From Rhodanobacter thiooxydans (GTDB lineage Bacteria; Pseudomonadota; Gammaproteobacteria; Xanthomonadales; Rhodanobacteraceae): DNA of 64,000 nucleotides. The first letter of the stretch is position 1. The number at the start of each line of letters is the position of its first letter. A program made the position numbers and the translations under genes. Positions 1-8,169 of the stretch are shown here, piece after piece. The stretch covers positions 154,065-218,064 of the forward strand of contig NZ_CP088924.1 of NCBI RefSeq assembly GCF_021545845.1. The letters are read 5' to 3'. The notes beneath the pieces are model-generated. The model ran no database searches, was not told the origin of the DNA, and saw nothing but the letters and a program-made list of their open reading frames with translations.

Positions 1-59
1 GCCCAGCGCGTAGCGCTCCACGACCCGCCGACGGGGGTCTGGCTTGTTGGGATATTCAT
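1..59 (-). CDS. Start of an unidentified transfer-region gene (partial)
   Basis: An ATG at 59 overlaps the traC stop codon as ATGA, the coupling also seen at traL/traE. Only about 19 codons lie in the window (beginning MNIPTSQTPVGG), so the product cannot be identified. In related F-type systems the gene after traC is often a TrhF/TraW-type assembly factor; that is inference from gene order only. Confidence 0.5.
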   Translation of the reverse strand, partial: MNIPTSQTPVGGSWSATRW

Positions 60-2485
60 GCTGCGGTCCTCCGGCCTTCTCCGCCGCCCTTGCGGTCGCG
101 GATCACCGCCCAGATCGCCTCTTCCAGCGTCATGCCCGCCTGCTGGTAGCTCGCGATGGCTGCCTTGTCCTTCGCGTGTGACGAGAACATCAGGGTGTTG
201 AACGGCGACTCGACCAGTCGGCCGATGCCGGTGCCAAACGGCCCGAGAATGAGGATCTCGGAGTATTCGCCCTGGACCGTGTGCACGGTCTCGAGCAAGC
301 TGTACTCCACCTCCGAGAGGGACAGCCGTCCGTTCTTTTTCGCGAGCGAGATCGAGTCGCGTTCCTGCGCAAGGAGTAACTTATGCGCTGAGTTTTCGAC
401 GATCGCCGCCGAACCCTCGTTCTGATAGAAGTCGTTCACCGACTGGGTGCAGATGCCCGCCGCGGCGCCGAACTTACGCAGCTGGCGGTACCAGCTGATG
501 ATGAAGTCTTTGGTCTCGCCCGTCGCGATCAGGTTGAACGCCTCGTCGATCAGCAGCACCTTCGGCATTTCGACCGGCAGGTTGTCCATGCCCTGCTGAA
601 TCTGATACATCAGCTGCAGCAGCACGACGCGCTGCAGGTGCTGACGGCCAGTCAGCTGCTGGAGCTCCAACACGACCAGGCGGTTGTCGAGGTTCACGTT
701 CGACGGGCCGTTGAAGTAGCGCCCGTACTGGCCCTTGGACGTGAAGGGAAAGAGCTGGTGGCCAACGTCCTGCAGGCGCGTGTCCGGCTCAGCCAGCAAC
801 GCCGCCTCAAGGTGGTCGATCATCAGCTCGTGTTTGTAGATCGCCCACTGTTCCGTCAGGACGCGCTGGACGCCGGGGCTCTGGTACTCGTCAAAGCCGC
901 CCTTCGGCGCGGCCATGATCTGCAGAATGCCGAGCAGGATCTCCACCTCGTCCTCGAACACCTTCACGATCGAGAACGGGTTGATGCAGATGTCCGAATC
1001 CGGCTCGAACTCGATGTACTGGCCGCCACGGTCCAGACAGGTCTTCTTGTAGGAGAAGCCCTTATCGATGATCCACGCGCGCCCGCCGACACTCATGAAG
1101 TTGCTGACGACGGCATTGGCCAAGAAGCTCTTGCCGGAGCCTGACTTCGCCGCGATGACGAAGTTGTTGTTCGAGTCGGTGTCGTAAGGGGACCACGGCA
1201 TCAACTGGCCGTCGCGACTGATCAGCGTCAGCAGCGGCTGACGTGTGCCGCGCCAACTCCCGATCACTGGAAGCATCGGCACGATGTGCCGCGTCGCGTA
1301 GGTCCGGTACCGCGTCAGGAACTTCTGCACGCTGGCCTCGGCTGCAAAAGGCAGCAACTGGGAGAAGAGAGGCTGGAGTGCATACCGATCCGGCAGCGCC
1401 TGGAAGCCCAGCGTCCGCAACATCGCTTGCACGTCGCCAGCGGCCTGGATGGCCAGATCGTTCGTGCGGCTGAAGACGGCGGCGCCGAGGTAGGCGTAAA
1501 CGATACGGTCGCCGCTGTCGAACGCCTCGACCATCAATCGAAGGCTCTCCGCCCGTCGGCCGTACTCGGGAACGAACCGAGCAAGCGGGCCGCTGGCGTT
1601 CTTAGTTGCCCACCCGAAATCGTTGGTCAGCGCGCTGCGGCGCGACTCATGATCCGGGTAGAGAATGTTCACGGTGTAGAGCACCGGATCGCGCATGGCC
1701 TTGGTGCCACGCATGATGTCGCCCATGTAGTACTGGGCCATGCCCGGGAAGAGCGAGTCGGGATAGCGCTTCACGCTCATCACGCGAACGTGGGCGTGCT
1801 CGCCCAGCTTGATCGCGTCAGCGCTGTAGTCGATCGCGGTGTCCGGATCGAGCAGCTGGTTACACAGCAGCACGTCGTCTTCGCACTCAGCAACGGCGGT
1901 CCGACGCCAGATCGCCTCGGGACTGTGATTCAACAGCGACTCCATGAAGCGCACATACAGGCGGTCGGTGAGGCGACGGAACGGCAGGCGCACCGCCTTG
2001 AGCGCGGCCTCGAAGTTCTGACGCAGCTCGCGCAGCTTCTGCAGCTGGGCATCGCTCATCGGACCGGTGCCGTTGGGCAGCGAGACGCAGATCACGACCT
2101 GCAGCTGACGCAGGCGCGCGCCGGCAACCTGACCAGCCGGCTCGAGCGTCAGCTCGCGCAGGTAACGCACGCGCTCGGACGACATCATCTTGAGCGTGGG
2201 TTCCTGCTCGTGTTTACGCAGCTCGTTGAAGTCCCAGATCGTGGACTCAATGTCCGGCGACGCGTAATGCATGATCTGCAGTAGCGCGCCGGTCGGGAAT
2301 GGAACGTTGAGGAGGGTATTGAGGGCCTCCATGGTCGACGTATCGATGCCGGACAAGGGCGGCGAGATCGCGCCGAACCCGATGCGATCGGGCGAAATAA
2401 CGAACAAGCCCTCGTCGACATCGAAAGCGTGGACGACACCAAATTGGCGAATCAGCGCCTCCTGGCGCTCAGCGTAACTAGACAC
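56..2485 (-). CDS. traC: TraC, F-type T4SS ATPase
   Basis: This 809-residue protein is the cytoplasmic, membrane-associated ATPase (VirB4 class) that powers F-type pilus assembly and transfer. A Walker A motif (AAKSGSGKSFLAN) lies near residue 450 and a Walker B (VLLIDEAFN) near residue 645, followed by a VirB4-type region with an ICTQS stretch. Length and layout match F/SXT TraC. It is the last complete gene of traL-E-K-B-V-A-C. A strong GC hairpin separates it from the pilin gene, and its stop overlaps the next start as ATGA. Assignment is firm. Confidence 0.95.
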   Translation of the reverse strand: MSSYAERQEALIRQFGVVHAFDVDEGLFVISPDRIGFGAISPPLSGIDTSTMEALNTLLNVPFPTGALLQIMHYASPDIESTIWDFNELRKHEQEPTLKMMSSERVRYLRELTLEPAGQVAGARLRQLQVVICVSLPNGTGPMSDAQLQKLRELRQNFEAALKAVRLPFRRLTDRLYVRFMESLLNHSPEAIWRRTAVAECEDDVLLCNQLLDPDTAIDYSADAIKLGEHAHVRVMSVKRYPDSLFPGMAQYYMGDIMRGTKAMRDPVLYTVNILYPDHESRRSALTNDFGWATKNASGPLARFVPEYGRRAESLRLMVEAFDSGDRIVYAYLGAAVFSRTNDLAIQAAGDVQAMLRTLGFQALPDRYALQPLFSQLLPFAAEASVQKFLTRYRTYATRHIVPMLPVIGSWRGTRQPLLTLISRDGQLMPWSPYDTDSNNNFVIAAKSGSGKSFLANAVVSNFMSVGGRAWIIDKGFSYKKTCLDRGGQYIEFEPDSDICINPFSIVKVFEDEVEILLGILQIMAAPKGGFDEYQSPGVQRVLTEQWAIYKHELMIDHLEAALLAEPDTRLQDVGHQLFPFTSKGQYGRYFNGPSNVNLDNRLVVLELQQLTGRQHLQRVVLLQLMYQIQQGMDNLPVEMPKVLLIDEAFNLIATGETKDFIISWYRQLRKFGAAAGICTQSVNDFYQNEGSAAIVENSAHKLLLAQERDSISLAKKNGRLSLSEVEYSLLETVHTVQGEYSEILILGPFGTGIGRLVESPFNTLMFSSHAKDKAAIASYQQAGMTLEEAIWAVIRDRKGGGEGRRTAA

Positions 2486-2514
2486 GTGCCCTCCAATCCT
2501 GCGGGAATCGTTGA

Positions 2515-2546
2515 AAGGGGCCGGCCCCGAGCGGGCCGGCCCTTGC
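2515..2546 (-). terminator. GC-rich hairpin between traA and traC
   Basis: Two copies of GGGCCGGCCC flank a short loop, giving a very stable stem just after the traA stop. The T-run on the minus strand is short (CCTTT). It could be a partial terminator or an RNA-stabilising stem that keeps pilin mRNA in excess over traC. Confidence 0.5.
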
Positions 2547-2553
2547 CTTCGCG

Positions 2554-2931
2554 TCAGATCGCGAAGCTGAAGACGGCGTCGATGATCTTCGGCGCGTAAG
2601 CGAGTACCGCAGCGAAGCCGATGCCGATGGCCAGGGCCATCAGAGACTGCTTGACGATGCCGATGCCCATGCCGACGCCGAAGGCGGCGACGGCGATCAC
2701 CTTGCCGAGAGTGCCTTCCAGCCAGTTGCGGATCTTGTCGTAGATGTCCTGGAACTCCGCGCCATCCGTGCCGGCAAATGCGGTGGCACTGACGAGGCAG
2801 AGCAGCAGGATCAGCAAGCCGTACTCCGAGACGAACAACGTCGCGCGGTCGCCGTACGTCAGCTTCTTCAGCGGCTCCTGCGCCGCGTTGTTGGAGTCGG
2901 CCTTGGCCGGGCTAAGAGTCATTGCGTGCAT
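2554..2931 (-). CDS. traA: TraA-type conjugative pilin
   Basis: This 125-residue protein has a long leader followed by a hydrophobic stretch ending at SATAFAGTDG, a plausible leader peptidase site. The mature part has two further hydrophobic segments (GKVIAVAAFGVGMGIG and MALAIGIGFAAVLAYA), as in F and TrbC-like pilins. It would be stored in the inner membrane and polymerised into the pilus. It sits between traV and traC, as in related systems. An alternative start is the ATG at 2922. Identification rests on size, topology and position, because pilin sequences diverge strongly. Confidence 0.85.
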   Translation of the reverse strand: MHAMTLSPAKADSNNAAQEPLKKLTYGDRATLFVSEYGLLILLLCLVSATAFAGTDGAEFQDIYDKIRNWLEGTLGKVIAVAAFGVGMGIGIVKQSLMALAIGIGFAAVLAYAPKIIDAVFSFAI

Positions 2932-2946
2932 ATCGGGAATCCCTGG

Positions 2947-3702
2947 TTATTCGCCACCGTGTGATCCCGTGCGGTGTGCCGTCGGAGTGGCTTTACCAAC
3001 GCCAGCCGATGCGTCCTGCGCCGCTTCCTTACCGGGGGTTCCAAGAAGACGGAACAGACCGGAGTCGTCGGCCACGCGCTGCGCGACCGACCACTTCCGA
3101 GGCTCAATCTCCGTGAAAATGAATCCACTCATGTGCAGGTCACCCGCGTCGTCCTCCCAAGGACGCAGGTAGATCCGCATGATCTTTGCCGCCTGACGAA
3201 ACGCGTCGGGCGAACCATCAGCGCCAAGCGCCGGCACGCCGGGGCGCGGCCGGGCGGCTGCAGGTTGCCGCGCCAATGTCGGCGTTGGCGTTGTCGCAAC
3301 ACGCGCGGTCCCAGGTGCCACCACCGCCAGCGTGGCCCCGTCCAGCGCTAGCGCTGCCGGCGGCACTTTGGCGTGACCTCGGCGAACCGTGGCAGGCGCG
3401 CGGTGTTCCGCAGCGCCGACCGCCCCACCATGTACCGGCTCGGCGATGACGGAGGCCTGCGCCGGCTCAGCTCCCGCAACTTTTCCCGCGGACAGACCCT
3501 CGCGCGATAGCTTGGCCGCCTCCTTCGGATCGATGCCCTTGATCTCGTCGGCGTGGTTCGTCGCCTCGTAGACGTCCATGGGGCTCATGCAGGTGACGCC
3601 CGTCGGATTCGGGCAGGCGAACTTGGTGCCGCCGGTGGCGGCGCACCCCGAGAGCAGGCCAAGAGTGAGTGCAGCTAATGAGAGGTTGCGAAAAGCGGAC
3701 AT
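2947..3702 (-). CDS. traV: TraV outer-membrane lipoprotein
   Basis: This 251-residue protein begins with a lipoprotein signal ending in LLSGCAATGG, so acylation at the first cysteine is expected. It is followed by cysteines in the FACPNPTGVTC segment, typical of TraV. A long Ala/Pro-rich linker precedes a C-terminal domain (residues about 165-235). TraV anchors the TraK/TraB core complex to the outer membrane. It lies 15 nt before traA and 85 nt after traB. It is longer than F TraV because of the linker. Confidence 0.9.
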   Translation of the reverse strand: MSAFRNLSLAALTLGLLSGCAATGGTKFACPNPTGVTCMSPMDVYEATNHADEIKGIDPKEAAKLSREGLSAGKVAGAEPAQASVIAEPVHGGAVGAAEHRAPATVRRGHAKVPPAALALDGATLAVVAPGTARVATTPTPTLARQPAAARPRPGVPALGADGSPDAFRQAAKIMRIYLRPWEDDAGDLHMSGFIFTEIEPRKWSVAQRVADDSGLFRLLGTPGKEAAQDASAGVGKATPTAHRTGSHGGE

Positions 3703-3787
3703 GCGTGTCTCCTTGACGTCGCCATGATGGGCGAGTTCTACCGGCGCGAATCAGGAAAAGAGGCGGGTTACGAGGGCGCGTTTCGCG

Positions 3788-5074
3788 CTACTTCACGACG
3801 CCCATTTGGGCGCCTTTGACCAGCATGAAAGTGACCTTCTGGCCAGCGTCGACCTCGACCACGGGAAACATCTGGTCGGCCATGTCGAGGTAGTACTTCG
3901 CAATGCGATCGAACGCGGACCCGACGCCGCCACCAACGCCCTGCTGCAGTGCCTGGCCGTAGTCCTGTTGCTCCGCGCCGAAGTTCAGCCGGTAGTTGCT
4001 GCCGCTGAAGGCCTGGGCAATGCTCTGCATCACACCAGCCGCGGCGGCCTTCGCGATGATCTGGCCCTGTTTGCTGACCAGCCGGCCGCGAATACCCGCC
4101 TTGCCGTCGGGGCCAATCGCGACCATCTCCACCGGCACATCGATGACGCGCTTATCGCGGCGAATGCACGAGATGTTGGTCGAGCGCAGGTATGCCCGCT
4201 CACTCGCGAGGTCACCGTGTCCTGACGCGACAACAAAGCACTCGCGTACGTCCGCGCGATACCTATTCGGCAGGACCGCGGACGCCTTCACACGAAAGAG
4301 CATCGGCAACGGATCCTTCATGGCCTGCCGGCCAGTGGGTGCGTCCATACCCGTGATGCTCACCACCTGCATCATCGAGCCTGACGGCAGATACATGGTC
4401 GGCACGCTGGTGTCAGGGGCAGATGCCGGCTTGTCGTCGCCGCGCGACGCCGCGGTCCCGGGTACCGACGGAACGGCAGGACGCGTGGACATGCCGCTCG
4501 GAGCATCCGACGCGGCGTCTGCCGGCACCGAAACGCCGATCTCGCGGATGCCGCCGCTGGCAGCGCCTGTCGGGCGCAAAGGCTGCGCGGGACTCGAGCC
4601 TGCCATCGGAGCCAGGTCGCCGGTGCTCGGAGCGACCGGTGCCGCAGATGCTGCCGGAGTTGCCGCAGGGACGCCGCCCTGCTGCATCGCCTGAATCTGG
4701 CGACGGAGCTCCGCAAGCTCCTCCTGCGTCCGTTGCGCGCTCTCACGCTCGGCACTGTTCTCTCGGTGGTGTCGCTGGGCCTCCTGTTGCTCACGGAGCT
4801 TGTCGACGGACTGAGCAAGCTGCTTTTGGTCGCGCGCCTGCTCGGCCAGACCCGTAGCCAGACCCGTAACGCCGAGGTCACGCGCCGCGCCTGCGGGCAT
4901 CAGCTCGTTCGCCATCCGCGTCTTGACGGCACCTGGCGCCGACGCCCTGGGGGACGGCGATCCGAAAATGAAGGTGCCCAGCAGCATCAGCATGGCAACG
5001 CCGACGCCCCAAACCACGTACTGCTTATGGGTCGCACTGAGTGCCTCCCATCGCTTCCTGGGATTGAGCTCCAT
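3788..5074 (-). CDS. traB: TraB, T4SS core-complex scaffold
   Basis: The chosen start (MELNPRKRW, 5074) directly follows the traK stop and gives 428 residues. One transmembrane segment (VVWGVGVAMLMLLGTFIFG, about residues 20-40) is followed by a coiled coil with many Gln/Glu/Arg residues, a Pro/Ala/Ser-rich periplasmic spacer, and the conserved C-terminal VirB10-like barrel domain. TraB spans from the inner to the outer membrane and joins TraK and TraV in the core channel. A longer in-frame extension upstream overlaps traK and is unlikely to be used. Confidence 0.92.
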   Translation of the reverse strand: MELNPRKRWEALSATHKQYVVWGVGVAMLMLLGTFIFGSPSPRASAPGAVKTRMANELMPAGAARDLGVTGLATGLAEQARDQKQLAQSVDKLREQQEAQRHHRENSAERESAQRTQEELAELRRQIQAMQQGGVPAATPAASAAPVAPSTGDLAPMAGSSPAQPLRPTGAASGGIREIGVSVPADAASDAPSGMSTRPAVPSVPGTAASRGDDKPASAPDTSVPTMYLPSGSMMQVVSITGMDAPTGRQAMKDPLPMLFRVKASAVLPNRYRADVRECFVVASGHGDLASERAYLRSTNISCIRRDKRVIDVPVEMVAIGPDGKAGIRGRLVSKQGQIIAKAAAAGVMQSIAQAFSGSNYRLNFGAEQQDYGQALQQGVGGGVGSAFDRIAKYYLDMADQMFPVVEVDAGQKVTFMLVKGAQMGVVK

Positions 5075-5075
5075 A

Positions 5076-6077
5076 TCAGCGCCCCTCCTTGACCAGCACC
5101 GGACGCGACTCTCCGCCGACGTCCTCCACCGGCGCCCGAATGGCGACGTAAAGCTCGGTCGCCTCACCGGGCATGAGCCTGACGCGCGGCCACGCGGCGG
5201 CGGCGATCACGTCGTCACCGCGGCATCCAGCCTCCACCACGTCCACGGGCACCGGCTGCAGGTTGGTTACGCGGGACACCACGACCAGCATGTTGAACCC
5301 GGTCATGAGCTGGCGAGCCTCGACCTTCAGACCCGGCATATCGCATCGCGCGCGTGCGACCGAATCGGCATCTGGCCGGCCGAACGAATAGCCGTCCGGT
5401 ACCTTTCCGACCGCCAGCGTCCGAAAGAGATCCTTGACGGTTTCGGTGAATGGCTGATCCGTCTCCCACCCGCGCGCTGTCGCCCGATCACCTGGGCGCG
5501 TGATCACCGCTTCCTCAGTGGCGTGTGGGTAATAGCCGGGCACCCGCAAATCCACGCTCACCGGCGGAATGTCCGCGGGCACCATGGAGACCACGACCGC
5601 GAAGGCCGGATCCGGTTTGTCATAGAGGATTACCGACACAGGCTCAGTCGAGTCCGTCTTTACGTAAACCACCCCAGAAGGATCAACGCTGATATCAGCC
5701 GAACTGGAGGTGGTGATGGCGGGGGTCTTGAAGGGCACCACCAGACGGTTGATCTGGGACCGTGAAATCCCGAACACGGTCGTCACGCCTGGCTTGACCG
5801 TGAGAGTCGGCGGTGGCGCGTGTACCGACGGCGAGTGCGACTGCGGGACGCTCCGCTGGACGGTTCTCGGTGCCGGACCGGTGAGACCCGCGACAGCCTG
5901 CTGCTCCTGGGCGGTGAGGTTCGGGCGCTGCGCCGGCGCATCCTGTGGCACCCCGACCGTCGTAGCCGGTGGGTTGAGCGGCTGAACGGGAAGGCCCGGC
6001 GTCACCTGGGCAGCTGCGATGGACGAAACGGCGATCGCGCCGACGGCCACGATAGTCTTGATGCAGGACATGGGCAT
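5076..6077 (-). CDS. traK: TraK, secretin-like T4SS core protein
   Basis: The ATG at 6077 is preferred because AGGAG lies 8 nt upstream; an ATG at 6092 that overlaps the traE stop as ATGA would add five residues. The 333-residue product has a signal peptide (SCIKTIVAVGAIAVSSIAAAQ), a Pro-rich linker, and a periplasmic domain with ISRSQINRLVVPF, the typical TraK opening. TraK is VirB9-like and forms the outer-membrane ring with TraV and TraB. Gene order E-K-B-V agrees with F and SXT systems. Confidence 0.92.
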   Translation of the reverse strand: MPMSCIKTIVAVGAIAVSSIAAAQVTPGLPVQPLNPPATTVGVPQDAPAQRPNLTAQEQQAVAGLTGPAPRTVQRSVPQSHSPSVHAPPPTLTVKPGVTTVFGISRSQINRLVVPFKTPAITTSSSADISVDPSGVVYVKTDSTEPVSVILYDKPDPAFAVVVSMVPADIPPVSVDLRVPGYYPHATEEAVITRPGDRATARGWETDQPFTETVKDLFRTLAVGKVPDGYSFGRPDADSVARARCDMPGLKVEARQLMTGFNMLVVVSRVTNLQPVPVDVVEAGCRGDDVIAAAAWPRVRLMPGEATELYVAIRAPVEDVGGESRPVLVKEGR

Positions 6078-6088
6078 CCTTGCTCTCC

Positions 6089-6703
6089 TCATTGTTTCTT
6101 GTCACGAGCGGCGAGTGCCGCGGCGCGCTTCTGGCGTTCCTCGAGCGGGCGCCACGGCCCCTCGTAGACGTCCAGGTTCGTCATCACGACGTGGTAGTTG
6201 CGAACGCGAATGCCGAACTCGAACGTCTGCACAAAGCGACGCTCGTTTTGTCGAAGGCCGCGGATCGTGTACTCGCCGGTCACGACAACGGTGTCGTCGG
6301 CCAGAGTGAACACATCCGTAGGGCTGAATTGGATCGTGACCTGCTCTTCCTTCACTTCCTTCGCCTGGGTGGCGATCAGCTGGCGCACGTGCGCGCTGAT
6401 GGAGGTCGACAGGTTTCGAGCGAGCTTCTTGTCGACGAAGTCGGCGGTCCGCGGCGTCACGTTGCCGAGCTGGTCGGCGAAGTACATCGCCCAGGACTCC
6501 TTCACGGCATCGCTGGCGTCGTCGACCATGACGGTGCCCTTCTCGGTCAGGCCCGGCGGGATCTCCACGATGATCGGGTCCTTATTCAGGACGAAGATGG
6601 AGAGGAGCAGCGTCGTCGCAGCGAGGAGGATCATCACGAACCGACCAAAGCGGTTCTCCAGACGGGTTGCATCCCACGAGGCCAGGTACTTGGAGCGCTT
6701 CAT
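6089..6703 (-). CDS. traE: TraE, inner-membrane pilus assembly protein
   Basis: The start (MKRSKYLASW, 6703) overlaps the traL stop as ATGA, giving 204 residues, close to F TraE. An N-terminal transmembrane segment (FVMILLAATTLLLSIFVL, about residues 22-39) precedes a VirB8-like periplasmic domain. TraE works with TraL at the inner-membrane base of the pilus machine. Tight coupling to traL and traK indicates one mRNA. Confidence 0.93.
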   Translation of the reverse strand: MKRSKYLASWDATRLENRFGRFVMILLAATTLLLSIFVLNKDPIIVEIPPGLTEKGTVMVDDASDAVKESWAMYFADQLGNVTPRTADFVDKKLARNLSTSISAHVRQLIATQAKEVKEEQVTIQFSPTDVFTLADDTVVVTGEYTIRGLRQNERRFVQTFEFGIRVRNYHVVMTNLDVYEGPWRPLEERQKRAAALAARDKKQ

Positions 6704-6990
6704 GCGGGGAAGATCCTCCGCACAAATGGGTTGACCACGGAGCGGACCTTGGCGCCCGTGGAGGCCATCCCGTACCACCAGAACATGTGTTTGATATAGC
6801 CGTCCGAACGCGACTCTTTGTACCGGTTGAAGTAGTAACTCAGAGCGATGCCAATGATGATCGAGAGCATCAGCATGTTGAGGAAGATGCCGAGACCGAC
6901 GATCAGTAGAAACGGGATGGCCTGGTCGACCGTCCACAGCAGAAAGCGCTGAGGTGCATCGACGTGGCGCGGAAGCGAAACACGTTCCAT
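6700..6990 (-). CDS. traL: TraL, inner-membrane pilus assembly protein
   Basis: Starting at MERVSLPRH (6990), this 96-residue protein has the conserved TraL pattern: an N-terminal (I/L)PRHVD-like motif, a bipartite hydrophobic region (residues about 20-50), a basic KESRSDGY segment and a C-terminal WYG...VNPFVRRI tail. It is VirB3-like in size and role. It opens the traLEKBVAC unit after a clear upstream terminator, so its promoter should lie in 6991-7096; no convincing box was found there. Confidence 0.93.
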   Translation of the reverse strand: MERVSLPRHVDAPQRFLLWTVDQAIPFLLIVGLGIFLNMLMLSIIIGIALSYYFNRYKESRSDGYIKHMFWWYGMASTGAKVRSVVNPFVRRIFPA

Positions 6991-7096
6991 GGGGGAGGCT
7001 CCAAGCGTTGGAGCGCACAAGGTAGAGCGACACCCTTCATTCGGACCCTCGAAACAGAGCCTCCTGCACCCCTTGTTTCGGTCGAGGGCTTCACCC

Positions 7097-7126
7097 AAAA
7101 AAAAGCCGAATCCAGAAGGATTCGGC
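7097..7126 (-). terminator. Intrinsic terminator after the 7147-7560 gene
   Basis: On the minus strand a perfect 9-bp stem (GCCGAATCC / GGATTCGGC, loop TTCT) runs into eight T. This is a textbook intrinsic terminator and separates traLEKBVAC from the upstream gene. Confidence 0.93.
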
Positions 7127-7146
7127 TTGATCGGTCGGGTGAAGAC

Positions 7147-7560
7147 CTACACCGATGCGCGATCGGCGTGGGCAATCTCCCAGGCTTGCAGAGGCACCTC
7201 CTCTCGGAGGATCTCCGGCGGTAGGTCCACCGACACCTCCTTGGCGGGCTGCGCCTTGGCGGGCTCGGGTTCCGGAGCAACCGGAAAGCCTTCCGGCATG
7301 CCCAGCTTCAGAAACAGCTCCTTGCTCGAGAGCGGGAACTCGGTCATGGCGAAACCATCGGCCATGCCCAGTTTGGCGAATAGCGCGCGGCTGGACATCG
7401 GCTCCCAGCCTTCCGCAATCACATCCAGGATGGCGGTATTGCTGGTTTCGGGCAGCGGGGGTGGTGCAGCCTTGGAGCGGCGGAACGTCCCCTTCTTGCT
7501 GACGTAGAGGCCGAGGACAGCGAAGCTGATAAGGGTGAACAGATCGGACATAGGAACCAT
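7147..7560 (-). CDS. Small membrane-anchored protein with PPPLP and repeated LG motif
   Basis: The start at 7560 (MVPMSDLF) is set by AGGAGAG a few nt upstream, giving 137 residues. One N-terminal hydrophobic segment is followed by a basic stretch, PPPLP, and two about-20-residue repeats: SSRALFAKLGMADGF and SSKELFLKLGMPEGF. The overall plan (membrane segment, basic patch, PPPLP, (Y/F)xxLG(V/M)xxxF) is shared with the products of 7833-8099 and 34200-34475. No known family was recognised. It sits inside the transfer region with its own terminator, so a role in transfer or its control is possible but unproven. Confidence 0.75.
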   Translation of the reverse strand: MVPMSDLFTLISFAVLGLYVSKKGTFRRSKAAPPPLPETSNTAILDVIAEGWEPMSSRALFAKLGMADGFAMTEFPLSSKELFLKLGMPEGFPVAPEPEPAKAQPAKEVSVDLPPEILREEVPLQAWEIAHADRASV

Positions 7561-7590
7561 GTCAACTCTCCTGACGAAGATGATGAAAAT

Positions 7591-7629
7591 GGTTCTTCCG
7601 CCATTTGGCGGGAAGAACCGCCAAATGGC
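7591..7629. repeat. Overlapping inverted repeats upstream of the 7560 gene
   Basis: GGTTCTTCC and GGAAGAACC form one inverted pair, and GCCATTTGGCGG and CCGCCAAATGGC form a second that overlaps it. Just beyond, CCTGTT and AACAGG pair at 7661-7678. They lie in the leader or promoter of the minus-strand gene and look like operator or attenuator structures. Confidence 0.5.
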
Positions 7630-7775
7630 GCGCACAAGGCAACGTGCGCTGATCGTGTGGCCTGTTTCGAGGAACAGGTGCGGCCGTTAAGTGGGCCTCG
7701 GCACTGAGCATCCCAAGGATGCGATACTGCAGGTCAGGCTACGGGGCTCCACTTCGCCTGTCAATTTGCAATCGA

Positions 7776-7804
7776 CTTTTGGTTTCGCGATCTGCACGTA
7801 CACT
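7776..7804 (+). promoter_or_regulatory. Recurrent promoter-like element, copy 1
   Basis: CTTTTG, then 17 nt, then TACACT, 29 nt before the ATG at 7833. Same geometry as the copies at 29016, 32084, 46784, 55396 and others. It is the only copy seen in the transfer region. Confidence 0.6.
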
Positions 7805-7832
7805 CCAAGCGTGCTTACAACACGGCCAAGCC

Positions 7833-8099
7833 ATGAACATCTTCGACATCGCTACGGCACTGGGAGTCCTCGCCCTGGGGTACTTCGGCCTTCGGGCAAT
7901 CCGGCGCGCCGTATTGCTGCGGAAGCATCGGGTTCCCGCGCTGCCGAAACGTGTGCTGCCCCCTCCCCTGCCCCAGGCCGCGCAGGCGACTCAGAATGCC
8001 AATAACGACGGTCTGGACCTCCTCGAGCTGGCGCGTATTCGGCAGTATGAGGCGCTCGGCGTTTCCGAGCAGTTCCGTCGCCCCGGGCATTGGCGCTAA
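7833..8099 (+). CDS. Small membrane protein, paralogue of 34200-34475
   Basis: This 88-residue protein has an N-terminal hydrophobic helix (ATALGVLALGYFGLRAI), a basic patch, LPPPLP, and a C-terminal LLELARIRQYEALGVSEQF segment. A second copy of the gene lies at 34200-34475, where RQYEALGVSE is identical. It is the only plus-strand gene in the transfer block, convergent to traG and divergent from the related 7147-7560 gene, and carries the recurrent upstream promoter-like element. Function unknown; surface or entry exclusion, regulation of the pilus, or a small accessory T4SS subunit are all open. Confidence 0.75.
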   Translation: MNIFDIATALGVLALGYFGLRAIRRAVLLRKHRVPALPKRVLPPPLPQAAQATQNANNDGLDLLELARIRQYEALGVSEQFRRPGHWR

Positions 8100-8125
8100 G
8101 TAGCGCATACCAGCGCGTAGACCCA

Positions 8126-8164
8126 AGGAGCCCCGGTTCGCCACTAGGACGAGCCGGGGCCTCC
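8126..8164. terminator. Hairpin between convergent 7833-8099 gene and traG
   Basis: AGGAGCCCCGG and CCGGGGCCTCC form a stem with one bulged base. It lies between two convergent stops and could end both transcripts, but there is no clear T-run on either strand. Confidence 0.4.
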
Positions 8165-8169
8165 ACGGG

